From an uncultured Bacteroides sp. (GTDB lineage Bacteria; Bacteroidota; Bacteroidia; Bacteroidales; Bacteroidaceae), in contig NZ_OY762899.1 in NCBI RefSeq assembly GCF_963666545.1, positions 3,352,365 to 3,416,364 on the forward strand: a stretch of DNA of 64,000 nucleotides, given 5' to 3'. Numbering within the stretch: position 1 is the first letter of the stretch; the number at the start of each line of letters is the position of its first letter. Under the pieces are notes generated by a model. It was given only the letters and a program-made list of their open reading frames with translations. It did no database searches and was not told where the DNA came from. Both the position numbers and the translations under genes were made by a program. Shown here piece after piece: positions 18,101 to 26,764 of the stretch.

Positions 18101-18422
18101 GCAGAACTTCATCTAATGCTTTCTCATATATTTCAAGAATGTCTTTCTCGATCTTGTCTATTTGAGCAAAATGTTCTTCACGGAACTCCAATTCTAGCGT
18201 TTCTGTTTCAGCTTTTAAACTCTCTACTTTTGCCCGTTCGTTGCTTGCTGACTCATAAATATACTTTTTGAGTTCTTCGGTCTTGGCACGTAGAGCATCA
18301 TTGTCTAGTTGAGCGACCTCAGGATAGGCGGCTTTAATCTTATCTACCCATGGCAGAATATCCTTCATGTCTCGCGAAGATTTATTGCCAATAAGTTTGC
18401 TTAAAAATTCATTAAATCCCAT
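15129..18422 (-). CDS. secA: Preprotein translocase ATPase SecA
   Basis: SecA drives secreted proteins through the SecYEG channel by ATP hydrolysis. This copy has 1097 residues, longer than the roughly 900 of E. coli, as is usual in Bacteroidetes, with extra sequence in the N-terminal and nucleotide-binding regions. Walker A is ATGEGKT at 191-197; [19 protein letters not shown] and the arginine-rich [16 protein letters not shown] are conserved. The end is a SEC-C zinc motif [13 protein letters not shown], which binds SecB or the ribosome. A promoter element lies 47 bases upstream and a strong terminator follows. Confidence 0.99.
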   Translation of the reverse strand: MGFNEFLSKLIGNKSSRDMKDILPWVDKIKAAYPEVAQLDNDALRAKTEELKKYIYESASNERAKVESLKAETETLELEFREEHFAQIDKIEKDILEIYEKALDEVLPVAFSIVKETAKRFTENEEIIVTANDFDRKLAATKDFVRIAGDKAIYQNHWIAGGTEVIWNMVHYDVQLFGGIVLHKGKIAEMATGEGKTLVATLPVFLNALTGNGVHVITVNDYLSKRDSEWMGPLYQFHGLSVDCIDKHQPNSDARRQAYLADITFGTNNEFGFDYLRDNMAISPKDLVQRPHNYGIVDEVDSVLIDDARTPLIISGPIPKGEDQLFESLRPLVEKLVDVQKTLATKYLADAKRLIASSDKKEQEEGYLALFRSHKALPKNKALIKYSSEQGIKAGMLKTEEIYMEQNNKRMHEATDPLYFVIDEKLNSVDLTDKGIDIITGNSEDHTLFVLPDITSELSALETENELTEEQKLEKKDAIMTNYAIKSERVHTINQLLKAYTMFEKDDEYVVIDGQVKIVDEQTGRIMEGRRYSDGLHQAIEAKERVKVEAATQTFATITLQNYFRMYHKLSGMTGTAETEAGELWDIYKLDVVVIPTNRSITRIDMNDRVYKTKREKYKAVIEEIEKLVTAGRPVLVGTTSVEISEMLSKMLTMRKIEHNVLNAKLHQKEADIVAKAGMKGIVTIATNMAGRGTDIKLSTEVKAAGGLAIIGTERHESRRVDRQLRGRAGRQGDPGSSVFFVSLEDDLMRLFSSDRIASVMDRLGFQEGEMIEHKMISNSIERAQKKVEENNFGIRKRLLEYDDVMNKQRTVVYTKRRHALMGERIGMDIVNMIWDRCAAAIESGDYEGCQLELLQTLAMETPFTEDEFRNAKKEELANKTFDIAMANFKRKTERLAQIAFPVIKQVYENQGHMYENILIPVTDGTRMYNISCNLKKAYESECKEVVKAFEKSILLHVIDDAWKENLRELDELKHSVQNASYEQKDPLLIYKLESVTLFDTMVNKINNQTISILMRGQIPVQEPEQLRQATPEQRQDMSKYREEKRDLSDPNQQAAAQQDTREVKREPVRAEKTVGRNDPCPCGSGKKYKNCHGRNE

Positions 18423-18468
18423 TATGATTATATATTGTTTATTATTTACTAAGGATAATTATTGTGCG

Positions 18469-18476
18469 CAAAGTTA
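18469..18476 (-). promoter_or_regulatory. -7 promoter element of secA
   Basis: TAACTTTG on the minus strand, full match to TAnnTTTG, 47 bases upstream of the secA ATG. Confidence 0.5.
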
Positions 18477-18529
18477 CACTAAAATGCTGATTTATTGTGC
18501 TTTGCAATCTTTTTTTAGGAGTCTTTTTT

Positions 18530-20107
18530 TTACCTGATATCGGTAAATGGAGTTGCGCTACAAGCGTTGGGCGCCCGTATTCTCATAATGTGAGTCAGGG
18601 TAGGAGCAATATGATCTATAGTCGTTGGCAGGTTGATAATTTCCGGCTTTATAGAAGCTCCTAAAAAGATAAGTGGGGTAGGAATATCTGCTGTACGCAC
18701 AACTTTGTTTTGAGAAGGTTGCTCTTGTACAATAGTCCAGCCGGGAAGTACATCTATTAATAAGTCACCCGAACGTTTACGATTGAATGAATTCCTTATT
18801 TTATAAATGTCTGGAGTCCATGCACCTAACAATAGGCGATGTGAAGAATAAACTTCATTAACGCCACTAAATTGCATCAAAAAATCGGCAGCTTTTTCTT
18901 GAATATCGGAAAGATTAAGTAATTTTTTCTCGATAAGTTTATGGTTCAGATAAATTTGTTGATTATAAAAAGACTCAACGTATTGACCTTCGCCATAAGT
19001 TGCCATCAAATACATGTTAAGAAGAGCTGAACAACGGTTTAGATGGAATTCCCCTCCCGGTATTTGATATTTATTTAAATCAGGAGCTTCAGCTTCAGTA
19101 TATCCTGTTGATGTAATGAATAAAAGGATATTTTGTAAACCGATCTTTTGGTCAAGCAGGTCGAGCAACTTGGCAATACTTCTGTCAAGTCTCACATAAG
19201 TGTCTTGCATCTCTATAGCACATTCTTGAGTGCTTTTGTGATCATAGTTCCCTGCATAATAGGTGAGTGATAATAAATCGGTAATATCGTCTCTTCCAAG
19301 CGTGCTCGCATTAAAGAATTCTTCTGCTAACGTGTTTACTTCATCATTGATGAATGGGCTGGTGATTAGTTTCCTATATTTATTCTTTTTTGCGTCATCG
19401 AAGCAATATTTGAAAGCCTCTTTTTCCCATTCAGAGGTAAGATATTTGTAATTTTCGATTGGCAATGCCGGAGTCCAAATGATATTTTCTATTCGGAAAT
19501 CAAGTGCTTTTCTATCATTATATTGACTCACCCACCAAGGGAAATCATTATAATAGGTAGTTCCGGCCCATTTACCCGTGTTCTCGTTCAACCAAAAGGC
19601 TCCATTACCGGCATGACCAGCGGAAAAAATGGCAGTCTCGCGAAATGGAGAAATAGCATAAACTAGGCCTTTTCCTTGTGTGGCTATCTTAAGTTCATCG
19701 GTAATGGTGGAGGTGAGCAATTGAGAAGGTGAGGTGTTTTCGTCAGTGTAGTTGCCCATATAAGCCAGATCATCTACGCTGTTTTTGGGGCGTAAAGTGG
19801 ATATGTCGAGCCAATTATCGGCAATGATACCATTTACAGATGGTGTAGTACCGGTATATATTGCTGCAATTCCAGATGAACGGTCAGGAGCGATAAAAGG
19901 AAATTCGGCATTACGAAAAACTCGTCCCTCTTTCCATAATCGCTTAAATCCTTTATCACCATATAATGTAGAAAATGCCTCTAAATAATCCGTACGTAAC
20001 TGGTCTATAGTTAGACCAACTATTAGTTTTGGAGTAGGCGGACTTGACTGAGCTTGCAGCCCGGTAAAAGTTAAGACGGTGATGATAGAGGTTATGAGTC
20101 CTTTCAT
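18530..20107 (-). CDS. Secreted alkaline-phosphatase-fold protein, metal sites degenerate
   Basis: A 525-residue protein with a signal peptide ending near LQAQ (residue 20). The start LIVGLTIDQLRTDYL, with Asp35, and PDRSSGIAAIYTGTTPSVNGI, seen in part with Ser77/78 at the nucleophile place, fit the type I phosphodiesterase / PafA-like phosphatase family. The usual later metal ligands look altered: the family DxxxH is GNYDH (His290 kept, Asp replaced by Gly286) and the ADH motif is STG (334-335). So the fold is likely kept but catalysis is doubtful. It overlaps the DUF4105 gene by four bases, so the two are translated together. Confidence 0.85.
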   Translation of the reverse strand: MKGLITSIITVLTFTGLQAQSSPPTPKLIVGLTIDQLRTDYLEAFSTLYGDKGFKRLWKEGRVFRNAEFPFIAPDRSSGIAAIYTGTTPSVNGIIADNWLDISTLRPKNSVDDLAYMGNYTDENTSPSQLLTSTITDELKIATQGKGLVYAISPFRETAIFSAGHAGNGAFWLNENTGKWAGTTYYNDFPWWVSQYNDRKALDFRIENIIWTPALPIENYKYLTSEWEKEAFKYCFDDAKKNKYRKLITSPFINDEVNTLAEEFFNASTLGRDDITDLLSLTYYAGNYDHKSTQECAIEMQDTYVRLDRSIAKLLDLLDQKIGLQNILLFITSTGYTEAEAPDLNKYQIPGGEFHLNRCSALLNMYLMATYGEGQYVESFYNQQIYLNHKLIEKKLLNLSDIQEKAADFLMQFSGVNEVYSSHRLLLGAWTPDIYKIRNSFNRKRSGDLLIDVLPGWTIVQEQPSQNKVVRTADIPTPLIFLGASIKPEIINLPTTIDHIAPTLTHIMRIRAPNACSATPFTDIR

Positions 20108-21291
20108 TTATGTTTTTTGTAAGCCAAAATAGAGTTGCTTGCAGAACGTACCAACAAACTTAGGGCCAAAGGTAATACAGCTAAATCAAATCTTTGGGGT
20201 ATTACCATCCAAAGTGATATAAAAAGTGTTAAAACGATGAAATTTAATAAATGATACCAACTTTTATATTTCATTTTCACCATTTGTAGTATAAAAGGTA
20301 AGCAAAAGATATGAAGCGGATGGAAGATGAATAATAAATAGTTGGGGCTGACAGTAGGATGCTCTGAAAAACATGCCAAAAAGGCAATAATGCATCCAGT
20401 GATGCCTGCTGAAAGAAAAAGAATAAAATCCAAGGCTTGAGAACTTTTTTCTTTTTTAAGGTCATAGATAGTAATTGCTACTACTATAATAAATAAGAGC
20501 AAAAATGTCTGTAGCGGGGTTGGAAAAGATGAATGATCATTGCTTGTTTGTTCTGCATATTTGGGGAGTAGGCTGTTAGTTGTAGCAACTAATGGTTTTT
20601 TCTCACCTACTGAATTTACTATGCTTGCAACAGCAAAGCTATTATGCAAATAATCGGGAGCGAACATTTTTTGGCGATAGCTAATTGGCGCGTCTGCTTT
20701 GCTACCTAAGCAAAGATCAATGCCAAAACGCTCCCAAGGATGATTTAAAGTATATTCGTGAATGATGTCGCGGAAAGATTGTGCTTTCGTTGAAACCTCC
20801 TTGTATTCAATCTTGCCATTGATACAATCTTCTATTTTATCGCGTGGGCGAGTGGCACAATTGTCAAAAAGGAAATTGTACCTATATATACGGTTTTCCG
20901 GTCGATAATTTTCTTGCAATAGGATAAATAACTTTTCAGTTTCTTCTTGTGATAAGTTTAATATCTGTTGGCTTACTTCTCTATCATAATATTCATACTC
21001 TGAAATGAAGTCACGATATTCTGTTGCTCCTAATTGATAATCTGTTTCTCCTTTCACAAATCTCCAGATGAAATTGGAAGTCTTAAAACTGAACATCCCG
21101 TAATTGAAGACAACATCAATGCCTCTCGTTTTGTCCTCATAGCGAATGGCGGTATGCCCGAATAATGAGTATATTTCACTTCCTGGAGAGCAGGTAAGTA
21201 GGCTGATTTGTGTGGAGTCGGCAGAAGAGGCCAATGCTGATATAGGTAAAAGCAGTACGCTGAGATATAGTATAATTAGTGCTTTTTTCAT
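20104..21291 (-). CDS. DUF4105 domain membrane protein
   Basis: A 395-residue protein. A signal peptide (about 1-21) precedes the DUF4105 domain, recognisable by SPGSEIYSLFGHTAIRYED, FNYGMFSF and the phrase YNFLFDNCATRPRD, whose Cys and His could form a hydrolase-like site. The C-terminal part, from about residue 260, has four to five membrane segments. The domain is common in Bacteroidetes envelopes and resembles papain-like peptidase/amidase folds, but its substrate is unknown. It is the first gene of a two-gene operon with the phosphatase-fold protein. Confidence 0.88.
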   Translation of the reverse strand: MKKALIILYLSVLLLPISALASSADSTQISLLTCSPGSEIYSLFGHTAIRYEDKTRGIDVVFNYGMFSFKTSNFIWRFVKGETDYQLGATEYRDFISEYEYYDREVSQQILNLSQEETEKLFILLQENYRPENRIYRYNFLFDNCATRPRDKIEDCINGKIEYKEVSTKAQSFRDIIHEYTLNHPWERFGIDLCLGSKADAPISYRQKMFAPDYLHNSFAVASIVNSVGEKKPLVATTNSLLPKYAEQTSNDHSSFPTPLQTFLLLFIIVVAITIYDLKKEKSSQALDFILFLSAGITGCIIAFLACFSEHPTVSPNYLLFIFHPLHIFCLPFILQMVKMKYKSWYHLLNFIVLTLFISLWMVIPQRFDLAVLPLALSLLVRSASNSILAYKKHK

Positions 21292-21314
21292 TGCTGTGTC
21301 ATTGTATTTAGTTG

Positions 21315-21322
21315 CAAAAGTA
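21315..21322 (-). promoter_or_regulatory. -7 promoter element of the DUF4105 operon
   Basis: TACTTTTG on the minus strand, full match, 24 bases before the ATG at 21291. Confidence 0.5.
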
Positions 21323-21426
21323 CTTTTATTTACTAATTATCTGCCTTTTAGCAAACGCTTTTTTTCTCTGAAGTGTAATTGTTATGTTTTTTTTGAGTTA
21401 CTTTGCAAACCCAAACAATTATTGAT

Positions 21427-22152
21427 GTGGATCTAATTATTGATATAGGAAATACGAACGCTAAATTGGCGCTTTTTGATGGAGATTCAATGTTGGATGT
21501 TTTTTTTGATTCTAGTGAATCATTGAGTCATCTTGAAAGAATAGTTGCTGAATATCCCGTTAAGAGAGGAATTATCGCAACGGTTATCAATCTGAATGAG
21601 ACGATTTTGGGGCGTTTATCTAAGCTTTCTATTCCTTTATTATGGCTTGATGACAAAACCCCTCTTCCGATAATTAATTTGTATGAAACGCCGAAGACTT
21701 TGGGTTATGATCGTATTGCAGCTGTAGTTGGGGCTAATTACGAACATCCAGGGAAAGACATACTTGTGATTGATGCTGGTACCGCTTTGACCTACGAGTT
21801 CGTTGATTCGAAAGGACAGTATCATGGGGGTAACATTTCTCTTGGAGTGCAAATGCGTTTTAAAGCTTTGAATCAATTTACAGGAAAGTTACCTCTAGTT
21901 GAACCCATTGGACGATTCCTGCCAATGGGAAAAGATACAGAAACGGCTATTCGTGCCGGAGTTTTGAAAGGTATAGAATATGAAATTTCTGGATATATTA
22001 ATGCCTTGAAACATAATTATCCTGAACTTTTGGTTTTTTTAACGGGTGGAGATGATTTTTCTTTTGATACGAAGATAAAAAGTATCATCTTTGCAGACAG
22101 GTATCTAGTGCTGAAAGGATTGAACAGAATATTAAACTATAATAAATGGTAG
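21427..22152 (+). CDS. coaX: Type III pantothenate kinase
   Basis: Catalyses the first step of coenzyme A synthesis, phosphorylation of pantothenate, in the cytoplasm. The phosphate-binding phrase [15 protein letters not shown] at the N-terminus, [28 protein letters not shown] and GGNISLG are standard CoaX motifs. I start it at GTG 21427 (reading [10 protein letters not shown]), about 241 residues, because this places the motif where other CoaX proteins have it. The frame is open to a TTG at 21403, but that TTG lies inside a likely -7 element (TACTTTG, 21399-21405). It overlaps the next gene by seven bases. Confidence 0.93.
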   Translation: MDLIIDIGNTNAKLALFDGDSMLDVFFDSSESLSHLERIVAEYPVKRGIIATVINLNETILGRLSKLSIPLLWLDDKTPLPIINLYETPKTLGYDRIAAVVGANYEHPGKDILVIDAGTALTYEFVDSKGQYHGGNISLGVQMRFKALNQFTGKLPLVEPIGRFLPMGKDTETAIRAGVLKGIEYEISGYINALKHNYPELLVFLTGGDDFSFDTKIKSIIFADRYLVLKGLNRILNYNKW

Positions 22153-23390
22153 GACATAGACCGCTTTTTCTTGCTTTTTTGTTAATGTTGTTGTCAGTTT
22201 CGGCAATAGCTCAAAACAACACAAATTCTCCTTATACACGATATGGTTATGGTCAGTTGTCTGATCAGACTTTTGGTAATAGTAAAGCAATGGGAGGAGT
22301 AACTTATGCTTTGCGTGATGGTTACCAGATTAATGCTTCTAACCCAGCTTCGTACACAGCTGTTGATTCTCTCACATTTATTTTTGATGGGGGAGTGACG
22401 CTGCAGAATACGAATTTTAGTGACGGAACGACTAAGCTGAATGCAAAGAACTCCAGCTTTGACTATATTGCAATGCAATTTAGATTGCATAAAAGATTAG
22501 GTGTGAGTGCTGGCCTACTACCTTATTCAAGTGTGGGTTATAACATTAGCCAGATCAATAATACGGGAAATGTTGATTCGGATAATACGATTACGTATTC
22601 AGGGGACGGAGGTTTGCATCAATTATATGCTGGATTAGGTTTCAAAGTGCTTAAAGACCTTTCAGTAGGAGTCAATGTTTCTTATTTTTGGGGAACTATT
22701 GAACGCTCTGCAACAACGCTTTTTCCTTCAAATAACTCTGCGTCTTCTTATAGTCGAATTGATCATTTTTCGGTGAAGGATTACAAGATAGATCTAGCTA
22801 TGCAGTATGTGCATAAATTCGACAAGAAAAATGAGCTGGCGCTTGGAGTGGTTTTTTCGCCGGGAAAGAATTTAAGTAATGAGGCCTATGTACAAACTAT
22901 TACGGGAGGAGTTGTTGCGTCAAGAGATACATTGCTTTCTTTTGGATTACCAGATAGCTATGGTATAGGTTTAACGTATACTTATGATCACCGCCTAATG
23001 TTAGGGGTTGATTATACACTTCAAAAATGGGGGGATGCAACCTATATGAGTAAATCGAATGAATTTTGCGATCGCTCAAAGATAGCCTTAGGGCTTGAAT
23101 ATTTGCCGAGTTATACAAAAAGAAATTATTTTGCTCATGTCAAATATCGTCTAGGGGCATATTACTCTCAGCCATATTACAAAATTAATGGTGCTAAAGC
23201 ATCTAAGGAATATGGTATAACAGGCGGTGTTGGTTTGCCATTTGCTCGGACCCGTTCGATTTTAAGCCTTTCTGCCCAATATGTAAAGGTGGATGGGCAA
23301 AAAGATAATTTATTGAATGAAAATTATTTAAGATTAAGTATTGGATTCACGTTTAATGAACGCTGGTTCTTTAAGCGCAAAGTTGATTAA
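22146..23390 (+). CDS. Outer-membrane beta-barrel protein (OmpP1/FadL-like style)
   Basis: A 414-residue protein with a signal peptide (cut near AIAQ, residue 23) and repeated amphipathic strands with aromatic ends over its whole length. The mature start [18 protein letters not shown], seen in part, and the phrase [14 protein letters not shown], followed by [16 protein letters not shown], are typical of a Bacteroidetes outer-membrane protein group related to FadL/OmpP1. The cargo or role is not known. It overlaps the end of coaX by seven bases and precedes a TPR protein, so it belongs to an envelope operon. Confidence 0.85.
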   Translation: MVGHRPLFLAFLLMLLSVSAIAQNNTNSPYTRYGYGQLSDQTFGNSKAMGGVTYALRDGYQINASNPASYTAVDSLTFIFDGGVTLQNTNFSDGTTKLNAKNSSFDYIAMQFRLHKRLGVSAGLLPYSSVGYNISQINNTGNVDSDNTITYSGDGGLHQLYAGLGFKVLKDLSVGVNVSYFWGTIERSATTLFPSNNSASSYSRIDHFSVKDYKIDLAMQYVHKFDKKNELALGVVFSPGKNLSNEAYVQTITGGVVASRDTLLSFGLPDSYGIGLTYTYDHRLMLGVDYTLQKWGDATYMSKSNEFCDRSKIALGLEYLPSYTKRNYFAHVKYRLGAYYSQPYYKINGAKASKEYGITGGVGLPFARTRSILSLSAQYVKVDGQKDNLLNENYLRLSIGFTFNERWFFKRKVD

Positions 23391-23429
23391 TGATAGTGAA
23401 GACAATGAATATAAACTAAAATTATAATA

Positions 23430-24755
23430 ATGATGAAAATTAAAACGCTTGTAGCTGTGTTGTTGCTTTCAGCAGGAGCAACGAGTGCTTTAGCACAACC
23501 GATTGACAGCCTTTGTAATGTCAATAGCAGCATTTCGCATGAAGCGGTGAAGGCTGGAAACTTTAAAGATGCTTACTTGCCTTGGAAAGAGGTTATGAAA
23601 GATTGTCCTCTTTTACGTTACTACACTTATTCAGATGGATTTGATATTCTTAAGTATTTTCTGACTACAACGAAAGGGAAACCCGAGTATAATCAGTATT
23701 TTGGTGAATTAATGGCTACATACGATCAATTAATCAAAAATACGCCAGAACTTCAGGCTAATATACGTGGTGTGCGTTCTGCCGAAAAAACATTGGCGCT
23801 TAAAGCTATTGATTATATGCAGTTTGCTCCGAAACCGGATGTTAATTTGGCCTATGAATGGTTGAGTAAGTCGGTTAATGCTGAAAAATCTGAGTCTTTG
23901 GGAGCTGTGCTCTTTTATTTTTTAGATTCTTCATTGAAAAAATTGCAATTAACCCCAGATCATAAAGAACAGTTTATTCAGGATTATTTGAACGATTCTC
24001 AGTGGGCAGATGATGCTATTGCCGCTGCAACAAAAGAGAGTGTGAAGAAGGATTATCAGTCGGTAAAGGATAATCTTGTGGCTCTTTTTATTAATAGCGG
24101 CACTGCTAGTTGTGAATCTCTACAGGAAATTTATGCACCCAAGATTGAAGCCAATAAAACTAATTTGGTCTATTTAAAGAAGGTGCTTGATATCATGAGA
24201 ATGATGAAGTGTACCGAACAGGAAGCTTATTTTAAGGCTTCATTTTATTCTTATAAAATAGAACCTACTTCAGATGCTGCTGCTGGTTGTGCGTATATGT
24301 CTTTTAAGAAAGGGGATATTGATGATGCTGTTAAATTCTTTGATCAAGCGATTCAGCTGGAATCTGATAATAGTAAAAAAGCGGAATTTTCTTATGCGGC
24401 AGCAACTGTTTTGGCTTCTGTAAAGAGGCTCTCACCAGCAAGAAACTATGCACAGAAAGCTATATCTTTCAAAGAGAATTATGGCGCACCTTATATTTTA
24501 ATTGCTAATTTGTATGCAACCAGCCCTAATTGGAGTGATGAACCTGCTTTAAATAAGTGCACTTACTATGTAATACTTGATAAGTTGGCTAGGGCAAAGG
24601 CCGTTGACCCTAGTTGTGCTGCTGATGCAGATAGATTGATCGCAACTTATAGACGCCATACTCCTGCTGCGAATGAACTCTTTATGTTGGGTCATAAACA
24701 AGGGGATAGAATTACTATTGGAGGTTGGATTGGTGAGACAACTACTATACGATGA
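23430..24755 (+). CDS. Exported tetratricopeptide-repeat protein
   Basis: A 441-residue protein with a signal peptide cut near ALAQ (residue 23). The rest is helical. A TPR pair is clear around residues 290-350 (CAYMSFKKGDIDDAVKFFDQ, AATVLASVKRLSPARNYAQK). It is likely periplasmic or attached to the inner face of the outer membrane. It lies between the barrel protein and lptC, so a part in outer-membrane assembly is a fair guess, no more. Confidence 0.85.
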   Translation: MMKIKTLVAVLLLSAGATSALAQPIDSLCNVNSSISHEAVKAGNFKDAYLPWKEVMKDCPLLRYYTYSDGFDILKYFLTTTKGKPEYNQYFGELMATYDQLIKNTPELQANIRGVRSAEKTLALKAIDYMQFAPKPDVNLAYEWLSKSVNAEKSESLGAVLFYFLDSSLKKLQLTPDHKEQFIQDYLNDSQWADDAIAAATKESVKKDYQSVKDNLVALFINSGTASCESLQEIYAPKIEANKTNLVYLKKVLDIMRMMKCTEQEAYFKASFYSYKIEPTSDAAAGCAYMSFKKGDIDDAVKFFDQAIQLESDNSKKAEFSYAAATVLASVKRLSPARNYAQKAISFKENYGAPYILIANLYATSPNWSDEPALNKCTYYVILDKLARAKAVDPSCAADADRLIATYRRHTPAANELFMLGHKQGDRITIGGWIGETTTIR

Positions 24756-24764
24756 TAATAGAAT

Positions 24765-25388
24765 ATGTGGCAAAGACGGAATAGTGCTTTCTTTCATTCT
24801 TATATGAGTAGCATAACAATTGTTTTCAAAACAATTGTTATGCTTCTTTTCTTTTCTTCCTGTTCGGGAAAACAGAAACAACTAGGTGAAGCTATTAAGG
24901 AGCGTGATTCACTGCCTATGATGAAAACCTTAGGAGTAACAACGCTGATATCTGATTCGGGTGTGACAAGATATCGGATAAAAACAGAGGAATGGCTTAT
25001 CTTTGATAAAAAGAGACCTTCTTATTGGGCTTTTGAAAAAGGAGTCTATCTAGAGAAATTTGATTCATTACTTCATGTTGATGCTAGCATAAAGGCTGAT
25101 ACTGCATATTACTATGATAAGCAGAAACTATGGAAACTAATGGGACATGTTGCTATTAAAAATTTACAAGGAAATAAGTTTAATACGGAGTTGTTGTATT
25201 GGGATCAAACTACAGAGAAAATATACTCGGATAAATTTATTCGAATAGAACAGCCTGATAAGATTATTTTGGGACATGGATTTGATTCTAACCAAGAGAT
25301 GACCATCTATACAATACATAACATTGAAGGTGTATTTTATATGGATGATAATAAATTAGAAGCTAAAAAGGATACTCTGAAAAAATAA
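24765..25388 (+). CDS. lptC: LPS export periplasmic protein LptC
   Basis: LptC passes lipopolysaccharide from the LptBFG transporter to LptA in the periplasm. This 207-residue form carries a signal ending in FFSSC (Cys33), so it is a lipoprotein rather than a membrane-anchored protein as in E. coli. The phrases GVTRYRIKTEEWLIFD, DTAYYYDKQKLWKLMGHVAI and TELLYWDQTTEKIYSDKFI, with their repeated strand pattern, fit the LptC/OstA jellyroll. It may start at Met14 rather than Met1. It is spaced 9 bases from the TPR gene and 2 from the CNNM gene. Confidence 0.88.
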   Translation: MWQRRNSAFFHSYMSSITIVFKTIVMLLFFSSCSGKQKQLGEAIKERDSLPMMKTLGVTTLISDSGVTRYRIKTEEWLIFDKKRPSYWAFEKGVYLEKFDSLLHVDASIKADTAYYYDKQKLWKLMGHVAIKNLQGNKFNTELLYWDQTTEKIYSDKFIRIEQPDKIILGHGFDSNQEMTIYTIHNIEGVFYMDDNKLEAKKDTLKK

Positions 25389-25390
25389 CA

Positions 25391-26647
25391 ATGAATGCAG
25401 TAATTCTTTTATTACTAACTATGGCTTTTTCTGCGTTCTTCTCTGGAATGGAAATTGCTTTTGTCTCCGTTGATAAACTTCGGTTTGAGATGAATAAAGG
25501 TAGCGGACTTGTTTCTAAAATTTTTTCAGTTTTTTTTAAGCAACCGAATAATTTCATATCGACTATGTTGGTGGGCAATAACATTGCTCTAGTGGTTTAT
25601 GGAATCTTAATGGCACAATTGATTGATCAGTATATTTTGGCTGGGTTGATAGAAAATCATTTTCTTTTACTTTGCATTCAAACGCTTATTTCCACGCTTA
25701 TTATTTTGCTTACAGGTGAGTTTTTGCCCAAAACGCTCTTTAAGATAAATCCCAATTTAATGCTCAATATTTTTGCCGTTCCATTATTTATCTTTTATAT
25801 AATATTCTACCCTATTTCGTATATTTGTTCCGGACTCTCTTATTTGTTTTTACGAATTTTTGGAGTTAAAGTGAATAAAGAAGCTTCAGAAAAGGCTTTC
25901 GGAAAAGTGGATCTTGATTACTTTATTCAGTCTGGGATTAGTAATGCCACAAGTCAGGCTGATTTGGATACTGAAGTTAAAATATTCCAGAATGCTCTGG
26001 ATTTCTCAAATGTTAAAATACGAGATTGTGTAGTACCTCGTACAGAAATTGTTGCTGTAGACCTAAAAACGTCACTTGAAGATTTAAAGAGCTGTTTTGT
26101 GGAATCTGGAATATCCAAAGTAATAGTGTATGATGGTAATATTGATAACGTAGTGGGCTATATTCATTCTTCGGAAATGTTTCGTAATCCTCAAAATTGG
26201 CTTGATGGGATAAAAGATGTGCCAATCGTTCCAGAAACAATGGCGGCTCACAAACTCATGAAATTATTCATGCTTCAAAAGAAGACAATTGCTGTAGTGG
26301 TCGATGAATTTGGTGGCACAGCTGGTATTGTTTCTTTAGAAGATCTTGTGGAAGAAATATTCGGTGATATAGAAGATGAGCATGATAATACCTCTTATGT
26401 GTGCAAGAAAATTGGAGACAATGAATATGTTTTGTCGGGACGTCTTGAAATAGAAAAAGTAAATGAAGTTTTTGGACTTACTTTGCCCGAATCGGACGAT
26501 TATGTGACTGTTGGTGGGCTGATTTTGAGCTCTTACCAAAGTTTTCCAAAGCTTCATGAACTGATTTCGATAGATAGCTATCAATTTAAAATTATCAAGA
26601 TGACTGCGACAAAAATAGAACTTGTTCGGTTGAAAGTAAGGGAATAA
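25391..26647 (+). CDS. CNNM/HlyC-CorC family membrane protein with CBS domains
   Basis: A 418-residue protein. A DUF21 domain with three to four membrane segments covers about 1-180 (AFFSGMEIAFVSVDKLR at the start is typical). Two CBS modules follow, with VPRTEIVAVDL and TIAVVVDEFGGTAGIVSLEDLVEEIFGDIEDE as their hallmark, and a CorC_HlyC domain closes it. Relatives transport or sense divalent cations; in Bacteroidetes the same family includes the gliding protein GldE, but motility is not implied here. It is cotranscribed with lptC. Confidence 0.92.
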   Translation: MNAVILLLLTMAFSAFFSGMEIAFVSVDKLRFEMNKGSGLVSKIFSVFFKQPNNFISTMLVGNNIALVVYGILMAQLIDQYILAGLIENHFLLLCIQTLISTLIILLTGEFLPKTLFKINPNLMLNIFAVPLFIFYIIFYPISYICSGLSYLFLRIFGVKVNKEASEKAFGKVDLDYFIQSGISNATSQADLDTEVKIFQNALDFSNVKIRDCVVPRTEIVAVDLKTSLEDLKSCFVESGISKVIVYDGNIDNVVGYIHSSEMFRNPQNWLDGIKDVPIVPETMAAHKLMKLFMLQKKTIAVVVDEFGGTAGIVSLEDLVEEIFGDIEDEHDNTSYVCKKIGDNEYVLSGRLEIEKVNEVFGLTLPESDDYVTVGGLILSSYQSFPKLHELISIDSYQFKIIKMTATKIELVRLKVRE

Positions 26648-26764
26648 CAAATCTTATCTGTAATTTTTTAGCTAATAGCTGGTGCATATTAGCATTTTTT
26701 GTATCTTCGTGCGCTAATATAGCTACTGATAAAATAATAGTAAACATAAATCATATTAATTAAA

